Assembly: GCA_038893495.1 (NCBI GenBank)
Contig: JAWARJ010000001.1
Span: forward strand, 620,001 to 684,000
Reading direction: 5' to 3'
From: Thermoproteus sp.
Lineage (GTDB): Archaea; Thermoproteota; Thermoprotei; Thermoproteales; Thermoproteaceae
Length of the DNA: 64,000 bases
The notes under the pieces: model-generated
What the model was told of the DNA's origin: nothing
The model's input: the letters and a program-made list of their open reading frames with translations, nothing else
The model's database searches: none
Made by a program: the position numbers and the translations under genes
Shown here: in pieces, positions 34,479 to 42,232 of the stretch
How positions within the stretch are numbered: the first letter of the stretch is position 1
How the letters are laid out: the number at the start of each line of letters is the position of its first letter

Positions 34479-35474
34479 TTAAATAAGTTCAACGTGGGCC
34501 TTGGCGGCGGCGGTCCTCAAAGTCCTTTCGTCAGCTTTAAGCCACGCCGCAAGGGCCCTGGCCCTCTCCATCTCCACGCGGGGCCCCATCTTCTGCAATT
34601 CTCTCATCAGGCGATATATCTTGTCCCGTCTGGCCTGCGCGTTTATTATGGCCTCCTCCAGCGAGACCCCGGCGAACCTCACCGCGAGGATTATCTCGGC
34701 TATCTTGTTAATCCTGTCGGGAACCCCCACGACGGAACCCCTCAGCTCTATACGGCACCTCTTGTCTACCCCTATCCTCTCGGCTATGCGCCTCGTGCCC
34801 GACTTGACCACATGTTCCTTGTCCACAATGCCGCCGATTATGAAATCGCTGTGGGCTAACGCCATCTCTTCGGTGAAGAGACAGGGGCCCTCTGGGTCCA
34901 GGACCACCGGCGCCTCGAAGGGGGGCGTGCCCCCCACTATCTTCATCTTGTGGACCATACCCCGCGCATGTCTTTCAAGGAGCGAGACGAATTCATCCGG
35001 CGCGTTTGTGATCCACAAGTTGCCGTCCCAGAGGAAGTTCCTGACGACTCCCAAAGTGGCCACTATCTGCTCCACCAGCTCGTGCTTCTCGCCCTCAGTG
35101 TGTTCGCCCCATAGGGAGAGGTCCACTACGATCCGGGGGGCCTCCGGAGGCGAGAAGTCTATGGGTATGGGCCTCCCGCAACTCCGCGCCAAAGCCCACC
35201 TACAAGACGCATCGCCTATGCCCGAGAGGAGCTCGACGCCGCCCCAGACGCCGAGGCTGGACCCGCCGCACTGCGCCTCACATATGGAGTACCTACCCAC
35301 CAATATGCCCACCGCCACACATTGAGGCAGGAGCCCGCGGCATTTAAAGCGGCGGGGGACACATAGGCACTCGACGCCCAGCCCTCTAAGCGCCTCGAAG
35401 AAGCGGACCCATAGGGGTTGCGATGCGGCTAGCGCCACGTCCCCCACGAGTCCGGACTTCTCGACGCTCCGCAT
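34479..35474 (-). CDS. Trm10-like tRNA purine-9 methyltransferase (SPOUT)
   Basis: About 331 aa. The C-terminal two thirds hold the SPOUT core of archaeal Trm10: [37 protein letters not shown] and [16 protein letters not shown]. The enzyme methylates N1 of purine 9 in tRNA using SAM. The N-terminal part is Cys-rich (about eight Cys, residues 30-90). The ATG at 35474 is chosen; an in-frame GTG at 35513, nearer to the TATA-like tttaaata (about 35527-35534), is possible. Frame remains open to 35624 but that overlaps tenA. Confidence 0.85.
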   Translation of the reverse strand: MRSVEKSGLVGDVALAASQPLWVRFFEALRGLGVECLCVPRRFKCRGLLPQCVAVGILVGRYSICEAQCGGSSLGVWGGVELLSGIGDASCRWALARSCGRPIPIDFSPPEAPRIVVDLSLWGEHTEGEKHELVEQIVATLGVVRNFLWDGNLWITNAPDEFVSLLERHARGMVHKMKIVGGTPPFEAPVVLDPEGPCLFTEEMALAHSDFIIGGIVDKEHVVKSGTRRIAERIGVDKRCRIELRGSVVGVPDRINKIAEIILAVRFAGVSLEEAIINAQARRDKIYRLMRELQKMGPRVEMERARALAAWLKADERTLRTAAAKAHVELI

Positions 35475-35574
35475 CGCGTCTGGTCGCGCCTCCCCAGCGG
35501 CGAGCCCCACGCCATATTTACGGCCGGTATTTAAAGCCGCCCCAAAACTTATTAATAACATTTCCATAACCCAT

Positions 35575-36228
35575 ATGTCTACGACAGAGACCCTCAGGCG
35601 GGCCGCAGACGCCATATGGGCCAAGATATTCCAACACCCCTTCGTGGTGGGCCTATATCGAGGCGACCTCCCGCTGGAGAAATTTAGGTACTACCTACTT
35701 CAAGACTACAACTACCTAGTCAATTTCGCCAAGGCGCTCGCGCTGGCCGCCGCCCGCGCGCCGGACGTGAAGGCCATGAGGGCCATGTTGGAGCTGGCAT
35801 ACGGCGAGCTCACAGGCGAGATGGCCAACTACGAGTCTCTACTGAAGGAGCTGGGGCTCTCCCTAGAGGACGCCGTGAGGACCAAGCCGAACCCCACAAA
35901 CGTCGGCTATATGTCCTACCTCACATCTATCTGCTCCACAGGGTCCTTCGGCCAATGCCTCTCAGCCCTCCTGCCCTGTTTCTGGACCTATCTGGAGATC
36001 GCCGAGAGGCACAAAGGCCTGTTAGAGAGAAACCCCGTGGAGATATATAGGAGGTGGGCCTCGGTGTACCTCTCCCAAGAGTATAGGAGGCTCGTCGAGA
36101 TGTTGAGGGGACTTCTGGACTCCCTATCGCCGAAGGTCGAAGAAGTTCTGGAGCCATTCCTCACGGCCTCCCTCTATGAGCTGGCCTTCTGGGACGCCGC
36201 ATATAGGGCGGAGTCCTGGCCGGCCTAG
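35575..36228 (+). CDS. tenA: TenA family thiaminase II / aminopyrimidine hydrolase
   Basis: A 217-aa all-helical protein of the TenA/PqqC fold. Recognisable segments are FVVGLYRGDLPLEKFRYYLLQDYNYL (about residues 22-47) and the catalytic Cys in LLPCFWTYLEIAERH (about 127-141). It recovers the pyrimidine part of degraded thiamine. TATA-like cttattaata (about 35549-35558) precedes the ATG. It is the last ordinary gene before the AT-rich island. Confidence 0.93.
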   Translation: MSTTETLRRAADAIWAKIFQHPFVVGLYRGDLPLEKFRYYLLQDYNYLVNFAKALALAAARAPDVKAMRAMLELAYGELTGEMANYESLLKELGLSLEDAVRTKPNPTNVGYMSYLTSICSTGSFGQCLSALLPCFWTYLEIAERHKGLLERNPVEIYRRWASVYLSQEYRRLVEMLRGLLDSLSPKVEEVLEPFLTASLYELAFWDAAYRAESWPA

Positions 36229-36392
36229 CCGAAGCCCAGTTCCCTCGAACGGGCTTATCGGAACTATCTTACTGCCTGGTGGTTAACGAGACATTAGGCT
36301 AAGCGATTCGGTCATTGAGGGCAGATATAAACCTTGAGACGAGCCATAGGCGGCTATGACATTCGGTCTCTGGTATATGTGTCGTGAAGAAT

Positions 36393-37454
36393 CTAATCGC
36401 CGCATGATGTCATAAGTCTCCTTAACGCCAGCTCCTCAAGTACATTTAATTCCTCTATTACATCCTTGTAAATGTTTTGATAATACTTAGAGATATTGTC
36501 AACCAATTGCGGTATTAACCGTCTCAATTCACTGATATTGGGTGCATTAAATCCAACAAACCATAGATTAATCCACGATAAGTTATTTAGTAACTCATCT
36601 ATATATTTCGTGGCGAATTTTACGAATTCATTAACATATCTATCAGGGATACCCTTGCCCTTTAATTCCTCGACCCTCTTCTTCAGTTCGCCGTAGAACT
36701 GCTCACCATCTACGTCGATATTATATGACCTTAAGATGGCTTTAAGCCTCTTAAATAATTCAGACCTCAGCTCTTCCTTGTTTTTAGCCTCTATATGGCC
36801 TAGAAACACATAGCCAGATATGTCTCTACAGTATTTTAGATATATGTTATATCCACTCTGTAGCTTTTTTATTAAAATTTTAATGCCAGTTTCCAGATTA
36901 GGTTGCGATATACCGTTTATTTCTAAAACTTCAGTGCAATTTCTATACTTCATCTTAGTCAATAGCACAACGGCAACTAGCAAATTACGAATTTCAAGGG
37001 TTCCGTTCTGTAGGGCGTTAACTTCACCATGTATCTGCCTAAGGATATCATCAAGATAGTTCTGCATTAGTGAGCCTACACGAATAACGAGGTCATCTCT
37101 ACCCGAATTATTATATACATAATTTATAGCTTCATTCATAGCTTTTTTGGCATTTTTAATTCCAAATAGTACTAGGTAATCTTTAAAGTAATCAAGCACA
37201 TGGTGAGCGATAGCTATTTTATGTGCTATTTCGAAACATTTATCTAAACCATACTTATTAAGCATTAAATGTATGATCTCAATCATATAATCCCATTTTT
37301 TATAAATCTCAGGACATTTAATACCGAGGTCGTGGCAATACGCGATATCTATTAGGTAATCAACTATGCGGCCAATATATAGAACATCACAGTTAATCGC
37401 CTCAGAGCTAAAGATTAGGCGATATACATATTTATGCGCTAACCAGCTAGGCAT
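36393..37454 (-). CDS. HD-domain-like protein of the island
   Basis: A 353-aa, AT-rich-coded protein. The N-terminal 100 residues match an HD phosphohydrolase pattern: H7 (PSWLAHKY), H41-D42 (AYCHDLG), H84-H85 (AIAHHVLDY) and D88. The remaining 250 residues are helical with no motif I know. HD proteins cut phosphate esters, including nucleotides and nucleic acids. It lies 55 bases downstream of the winged-helix gene on the same strand and is probably cotranscribed. Only a weak promoter-like sequence precedes the ATG. Confidence 0.6.
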   Translation of the reverse strand: MPSWLAHKYVYRLIFSSEAINCDVLYIGRIVDYLIDIAYCHDLGIKCPEIYKKWDYMIEIIHLMLNKYGLDKCFEIAHKIAIAHHVLDYFKDYLVLFGIKNAKKAMNEAINYVYNNSGRDDLVIRVGSLMQNYLDDILRQIHGEVNALQNGTLEIRNLLVAVVLLTKMKYRNCTEVLEINGISQPNLETGIKILIKKLQSGYNIYLKYCRDISGYVFLGHIEAKNKEELRSELFKRLKAILRSYNIDVDGEQFYGELKKRVEELKGKGIPDRYVNEFVKFATKYIDELLNNLSWINLWFVGFNAPNISELRRLIPQLVDNISKYYQNIYKDVIEELNVLEELALRRLMTSCGD

Positions 37455-37509
37455 CTCGTGCCATCCTTATCCGCACGTCCTTTTTTGTCCTCATGGCTTG
37501 TGCGTGACA

Positions 37510-38505
37510 TTATACGAGATTATTGTCATCCGTCAAGTTACTTATCGCTAAGTTTAATTCGTCTATTCCCACCTCCTCCAACCCTGGCACATTCACGCTG
37601 TTAATCAGCAACTGAGGAACCTCGTATTTGTAGCCAAAGTCGTTGAAGTAGATCTTGCCATCCCTCGAATTGGTCATGACGAAGAGTCCCAACAGGAGCT
37701 TCGTGTTATAGAGCGCCCTAAGCGTTGCGTCTATCATAAACAGGTGGTAGAACGCATATGTGTAGGCCAGCCTGACGAAGAAGCTCGACGAGGATTCCAA
37801 GTCCATATACCGGCCGATGTACGAAATCACTGAATGTTTGTCCGCAATGGCTTCGAGCTCAGACTTTGACGGATAGATCATAGCGGACCAGTAGTCGACC
37901 TCCAAGAAGTCGCCCAGCGAGCCGTCACGGCTAGGCTCCTTGCCGATTGCGACTACCGTGTTTATGCCCGGCGGGTCGAAGAAATTCAGCACGTAGGCGT
38001 CATCGGTCTCGTACCAGAACTTCGTCCAGCCCGGCTCGCTCAGCTTCTTTTCAAGCATCTCGGAGTTGACGTAGTCGATCCTCTCAACCGCTTCGTCGAT
38101 TCCCAAGGCCTCTATCAAGTCGTAGCCGCCGAACTGCCTGTCGGCCTTCGGCGCTATCCAGTGCATGAATGTAAAGTCCAGGTGGCCGCCCGCCAGCATC
38201 TCCCTATCTCTCCTGAGGAGTTGCGCCAGCTCGTTCAGAGACCTGTCGAGAAGCACCAAGATATCTACATTCCTACTCATGTACCTCAGACCGTCCTCCG
38301 TGATAACATACCTGCCGGCGCTGTCCTTCCTGACCAAACCGTCGCTCACTAAATCCTTGAGTATATTGCCAAGAGCCCCCTTAGACTTACCTCCAGGACT
38401 ACCAACACGTCTATAAAATTCAAGGAGCTCGCTAAACGAGGCGGAGCCGCCACGTCCCCTAATGTACCGGAGCAACAGGACCTTGACGACAGGTCTCCTA
38501 GGCAT
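37510..38505 (-). CDS. Island winged-helix regulator candidate
   Basis: A 331-aa protein. Residues 1-75 form a winged helix (VKVLLLRYIRGRGGSASFSE, then GALGNILKDLVSDGLVRK and the wing DSAGRYVITEDGL). Residues 76-331 are an unrecognised globular domain. The gene starts at the divergent promoter that carries four TAGAAC-type half-sites, so it may control itself and the operon on the other strand. A TATA-like gtttatta (plus-strand about 38526-38533) lies about 24 bases before the ATG. Confidence 0.65.
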   Translation of the reverse strand: MPRRPVVKVLLLRYIRGRGGSASFSELLEFYRRVGSPGGKSKGALGNILKDLVSDGLVRKDSAGRYVITEDGLRYMSRNVDILVLLDRSLNELAQLLRRDREMLAGGHLDFTFMHWIAPKADRQFGGYDLIEALGIDEAVERIDYVNSEMLEKKLSEPGWTKFWYETDDAYVLNFFDPPGINTVVAIGKEPSRDGSLGDFLEVDYWSAMIYPSKSELEAIADKHSVISYIGRYMDLESSSSFFVRLAYTYAFYHLFMIDATLRALYNTKLLLGLFVMTNSRDGKIYFNDFGYKYEVPQLLINSVNVPGLEEVGIDELNLAISNLTDDNNLV

Positions 38506-38653
38506 GTGACTATAAAACGGGATCCTAATAAACTTTTTTCTAGAACCACAAGATTAAAACATAGGGTTATTCGATAGATGAGTTCTAATTATTTTGTAAG
38601 TAGAACTATAGGTTCTACAAAAAATCTTATAAGGCCGCAAGTTGAGACGGGCA
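38506..38653. promoter_or_regulatory. Divergent island promoter with four TAGAAC/GTTCTA half-sites
   Basis: Half-sites: TAGAACC at 38541-38547, AGTTCTA at 38581-38587, GTAGAAC at 38600-38606, GTTCTAC at 38612-38618. The last two form a perfect 7-5-7 palindrome (38600-38618). It ends seven bases before the TATA-like tcttataagg (38625-38634) of the right operon. The 38541 site lies just upstream of the TATA-like box of the left gene. This is the layout of an archaeal operator. Confidence 0.65.
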
Positions 38654-39814
38654 ATGACAAGCAACGAGCAGTTTAGGTACTGGGACCCAAGCTGGTGGGA
38701 GAACTACTTCAAAAACGACCTATACAGCCTCTACAGGAGCCTTCACTGCCTAAATAAGTACAAGGATTTGATGATAAATGAAATAGAGAGTTCAAGCGAT
38801 TTGAGGGGCCTTCTTTCAAAGAACTATGAATTTTGGATCAAGGTATTTATGGGTGGGGTCGATGAGAAGTGCGTCAAGAAGGGCCAGATAACATATAGTT
38901 GCATACCTGATAATTCATTGGCTACATTCTTCAGAAAGGTGCTGAACATACAGCTCAGCGAGGACGATATGAACAAATATATCGCCAGAGTGATGAGTTA
39001 CGTTGACGCCAAGGAAGCAGGTAAAGGCATAAATCCGAGCTACAATAGAGACGATAGAGTAGGGCGGGACTTATACGAGAACCTGAAGGAACTGTTCAAA
39101 CTAATAGGGATGTCGGAGCCCGAGTGCAATATTGAGCTGAGGGATCCGATAGACGCAATCAACCTATATATAGAATATATCAATAATATCAGAAGGATAT
39201 TGCCGCTCTATAATGACGTTTCGTTTTTCATACAGTCGGTACACTCAACGCCGAGGTTCTACATAGAACAGGTTTATGGCGGCGAAATATTTAGCGACAA
39301 AATACGGCAAATACTGCAAAACTACGGGATTAAGCTGAGGGTACTGATAGAAGCGCCTAAAGGGCTAGAGATGTATGATGTAATTGGTTATGAGCCGAAC
39401 TCCGTAGGGGAGATAGTAACGCATGTATTAATTAAGGCCTGGAACTACGCCAATCCAATAGTGCCGATAGCAAAAGGTCCCTCGATACGGTACAATGATT
39501 ATGTGAAAATCTACTTCAATGACGTTAATAATGATATTGTAAACTATTTAGGAAAAAAGTATTATTTAACATGTGATAGCGATATTAATAATATTGATTA
39601 TGCCATCGTCAAAATAGACAGTGGTATGCTGGAAAGAGTAAATGACCACCAAGTTAGAGTAGCGATGCCATGTATTGGGTATCAGTTAATACCATACATA
39701 CTGTTTGTTATTGCCTTCGCGAAAGCGATGTTTACCGGCTTAGTATTAATAGATGAGAGTGAAGAGAAAGGTAAATACACGATCAGTAGGTCTGCAATTT
39801 ATAAGCATGGTTAG
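38654..39814 (+). CDS. Island protein of unknown family, 386 aa
   Basis: Not recognised. The N-terminus is rich in aromatics (FRYWDPSWWENYF), the body is mixed helix/strand, and residues about 345-365 are hydrophobic (IPYILFVIAFAKAMFTGLVLI), perhaps a buried helix rather than a membrane anchor. Coding is AT-rich with Asn/Ile/Tyr bias. The ATG at 38654 is chosen because it follows the TATA-like box by 20 bases; TTG at 38642 is less likely. The next gene's ATG overlaps its last eight bases, so the two are translated together and likely interact. Confidence 0.65.
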   Translation: MTSNEQFRYWDPSWWENYFKNDLYSLYRSLHCLNKYKDLMINEIESSSDLRGLLSKNYEFWIKVFMGGVDEKCVKKGQITYSCIPDNSLATFFRKVLNIQLSEDDMNKYIARVMSYVDAKEAGKGINPSYNRDDRVGRDLYENLKELFKLIGMSEPECNIELRDPIDAINLYIEYINNIRRILPLYNDVSFFIQSVHSTPRFYIEQVYGGEIFSDKIRQILQNYGIKLRVLIEAPKGLEMYDVIGYEPNSVGEIVTHVLIKAWNYANPIVPIAKGPSIRYNDYVKIYFNDVNNDIVNYLGKKYYLTCDSDINNIDYAIVKIDSGMLERVNDHQVRVAMPCIGYQLIPYILFVIAFAKAMFTGLVLIDESEEKGKYTISRSAIYKHG

Positions 39815-41660
39815 TGAAGGGTCGAGAGTAGAGTCTCGGAGGATCTTCATACCATATCATCATGACGCTCCGAGCGATATTGAGAAACAAATTGAGCGCC
39901 TGTTTTGGTCTGCAGGTGTTCGCGAGGTTGAGGGCGGCTTTGAGGTAGCTATTGGCGTGGTGATGCCATCGATAAGGCCATATCCGCGACTCGGCGAGGC
40001 CACGGTGCTTGGTAGCGTCGCCCTGGAGAGCATCAAGCCCAATCCAATGCTGGTTAAGCTCGTCGAACCCATTATTAGGCCTCTAAACGGGATCTCGTTG
40101 GGAGATGTCGCCGTGAACGTCTCGGTGGAGGGCATGACTGCGATGCCGCGTCTAGGCGTCATTAAGCCCGTCATTAGGGATATGCAGTCGATTGCCATCG
40201 GCGATATGGTCAGCGTAGCCCCCAGGATCCAAGTGTTACCTATGCCTAGCTCCGTCGAGCCTCAAATAGCCCCCATCAGGGAAGTTCAACGCGCCGACGT
40301 CATTAGCGACACGCCTAAGATATCTACGCACGGCCACGGCACATCTGTAGTAAGGCCCCTAGTAAGGAGCGCGCAGACCCTAACGCCCACCGAAGCCATT
40401 ACGGACGTCCCGAAGGTTTTGGCGCCGGCTGGCTCATCGCAGACGCAAGCCTCGGCTGTGGAGCGTGCTAGCGACTACGACGAGTATACTTCGCTGGTTG
40501 ATAGTTTGGTTGAGGCCTACAGCAGGGATCCCATTCTTGGGTTTGTCGGTAGGGTTTTGGCCGATAGGCCTTTGCTAGTTATCGCCAGGAGGGGCGATTT
40601 TGACTATATCGAATTTCTCAAGAGACTCCTTAGGGAGGTCTTTAGGGTTAGGGTCGGCGGACTGCCGAGGCCTAGGCATGTGAGTAGGGAGTTGGCGTCT
40701 ATAGACGTAAACGACATGCCGAGCTACGAGTTGCTGGAGACGAAGGCGGGCGGCTACGTGTATGTGGTTGACGCCAGGGGCTTTAAGGCCGATAGCGAGG
40801 AGGATAGGAGGAGATTGGGTAGGCTACTCGCCTCTGTGGTGTTCACCAATAGGCTCCTCGAGCTGTTCTCACAGGGCTTTGGCTTTCTGGTGATATACCA
40901 AAACAAGGACCTGAGCGTAGCCCCGGCGCTTGGGCCCTACCAGAGGCCCGTTGTCGTTGAGGCTTCCAGTGAGTCGTTCTATAGGCGTGTCGCCAAGGTT
41001 ATGTGGGGCTTCGTTGAGGGAGTTGACGACGCACAGCTTGACTATTACGTTGTTGAGGCTGAGGACGAGTTCTACAAGGCGCTTGAGGGCGTTGTCAGGG
41101 ACTTTGACGTGTTTTTAGCCACAAGGCCTAACGCAGAGCCCGAGGGGCAAGGCTTAGGCGCCGAGTCGTCGCTACACTACCTCACCAAGGCCGCCGTTGT
41201 TAAATACCTAATCGACGAAATTGTCGGGGAGCTCGCCAGGAGCGGCTACGACCGGGAGAAAGCTCGCGATTTGGCGCTTAAGTGCGTAGATACCGAGCAT
41301 GTTGAGGGCAACGTCAGGTTTGATGTGTACGTTAGGCCCAACTGCGGGAGCCTCAGCGGCTTGGTTGTTGAAGTCGAGACGCTGTACGGCACTGGTACTG
41401 TTGTCCACAAGCTGGCGGACACGATAGAGAGTAGGTTAAAGGCCGGCGTTAATAAGCTGTGGATCGTTATACCGAACCCGACGTTCGCGATATATCTGCC
41501 GGAAATAGCCAGGCTGTGGCTCCGCTATAGGAGGATGTATGGAGACAAGCTGGAAGTGAAGACGTTGAGGATTAAGCCGGAGGAGAGCAAGGCGAAGATT
41601 GAGTTAATCGACGTGAGGGATGCGATTAGGGAAATAGTCGGCGCATACGAGAGTAGGTAG
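39807..41660 (+). CDS. Island protein: repeat linker plus PD-(D/E)XK-like C-terminus
   Basis: A 617-aa protein. Residues 1-50 form a small N-terminal region. Residues about 53-210 are a chain of degenerate repeats of about 30-35 residues rich in Pro, Ile and Val (I-x-x-GD-x-V-x-V...P-x-I-x-P-x-I-R). Residues 220-420 are globular. Residues 450-560 resemble a restriction-endonuclease fold: an E-x-x-x-H-x-x-x-K-type helix (ESSLHYLTKAAVVKYLI), D506 in RFDVYV, E522 and E524 in VVEVET, then a strand KLWIVIP. The Lys of a classical site is replaced by Thr. The ATG at 39807 overlaps the preceding gene by eight bases. Confidence 0.65.
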   Translation: MVSEGSRVESRRIFIPYHHDAPSDIEKQIERLFWSAGVREVEGGFEVAIGVVMPSIRPYPRLGEATVLGSVALESIKPNPMLVKLVEPIIRPLNGISLGDVAVNVSVEGMTAMPRLGVIKPVIRDMQSIAIGDMVSVAPRIQVLPMPSSVEPQIAPIREVQRADVISDTPKISTHGHGTSVVRPLVRSAQTLTPTEAITDVPKVLAPAGSSQTQASAVERASDYDEYTSLVDSLVEAYSRDPILGFVGRVLADRPLLVIARRGDFDYIEFLKRLLREVFRVRVGGLPRPRHVSRELASIDVNDMPSYELLETKAGGYVYVVDARGFKADSEEDRRRLGRLLASVVFTNRLLELFSQGFGFLVIYQNKDLSVAPALGPYQRPVVVEASSESFYRRVAKVMWGFVEGVDDAQLDYYVVEAEDEFYKALEGVVRDFDVFLATRPNAEPEGQGLGAESSLHYLTKAAVVKYLIDEIVGELARSGYDREKARDLALKCVDTEHVEGNVRFDVYVRPNCGSLSGLVVEVETLYGTGTVVHKLADTIESRLKAGVNKLWIVIPNPTFAIYLPEIARLWLRYRRMYGDKLEVKTLRIKPEESKAKIELIDVRDAIREIVGAYESR

Positions 41661-41676
41661 AGAGATGAGGCGTCCG

Positions 41677-42192
41677 TCAGCGCCTAGCTCTACTCCTACC
41701 GCGACGCCTTGGCTCTAGCGGGTTTAATGTCGGCTTTAGCTCATCTATCAGGCACTCCTCAATTTCTTTACGTTTTGAATTTACTTTTCTGGGCTCTAGA
41801 TCTTTAAGTTCATCGCATATAGCTACATATATGTCTAGTTGACCTATAAACGGCTTCAGTATCCGTTCTTTGATATAATCTTCTCTCTCCTTTGCATTCA
41901 TATTTCGCCAATTTTGTGGCAGTCTATCACAGAGATCATTATCGAATAGATAAATGAAGAACCTCACCACGCCCTCGGAGCCGCCTATGTGGGCCGCACA
42001 GTGCTCTTTGAGCCTACGCTTAACGTCGTTTGCTTCGCCCACATAGTATATCTGTTCCCCCTCGTAGAAAATATAGACGCCAGGCCCACTGACGTCGAAG
42101 TTCCCACAACTGACAACCCCAAACCTGCATCTACTGAGATCCAAACCAGCCCTATTCAGACACCTCCCCACCGCATCGCCTAGCCTATACAT
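41677..42192 (-). CDS. GIY-YIG domain protein of the island
   Basis: About 171 aa. A GIY-YIG nuclease core lies at about residues 37-65 (GVYIFYEGEQIYYVGEANDVKRRLKEH), where GVY and YYVGE stand for the GIY and YIG strands and the Arg/His/Glu helix follows. The C-terminal tail is strongly basic (PRRRGRSRARR), suited to nucleic-acid binding. The ATG at 42192 is preferred because a TATA-like gatttaag (42217-42224) is about 25 bases upstream; GTG at 42216 would sit on top of that box. Convergent with the 617-aa gene, 16 bases apart. Confidence 0.75.
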   Translation of the reverse strand: MYRLGDAVGRCLNRAGLDLSRCRFGVVSCGNFDVSGPGVYIFYEGEQIYYVGEANDVKRRLKEHCAAHIGGSEGVVRFFIYLFDNDLCDRLPQNWRNMNAKEREDYIKERILKPFIGQLDIYVAICDELKDLEPRKVNSKRKEIEECLIDELKPTLNPLEPRRRGRSRARR

Positions 42193-42232
42193 GACATAGT
42201 GCAGATCGTGCGTCACTTAAATCTTTCTATTC

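Larger units (their letters stand above)
36240..42192. mobile_element. AT-richer accessory island with five genes
   Basis: The stretch between tenA and the APC permease differs from its surroundings. The gene at 36393-37454 is very AT-rich, 38654-39814 is AT-rich, and the others are intermediate. Codon use shifts to A/T-ending codons. None of the five products is a housekeeping protein: HD-like, winged-helix, unknown, PD-(D/E)XK-like and GIY-YIG. No integrase, transposase, tRNA edge or clear flanking repeat was seen, so the transfer route is unknown. The edges given are those of the composition change. Confidence 0.6.

Noticed and set aside
36340-36358. Hairpin-like CATAG-GCGG-CTATG near the island's left edge
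   Set aside because: Five-base arms are too short to call a functional site; it may only be chance.
36240-42192. Island as an integrated virus or conjugative plasmid
   Set aside because: No integrase, capsid, replication or conjugation protein and no tRNA attachment site is visible; only the composition and gene types suggest transfer.
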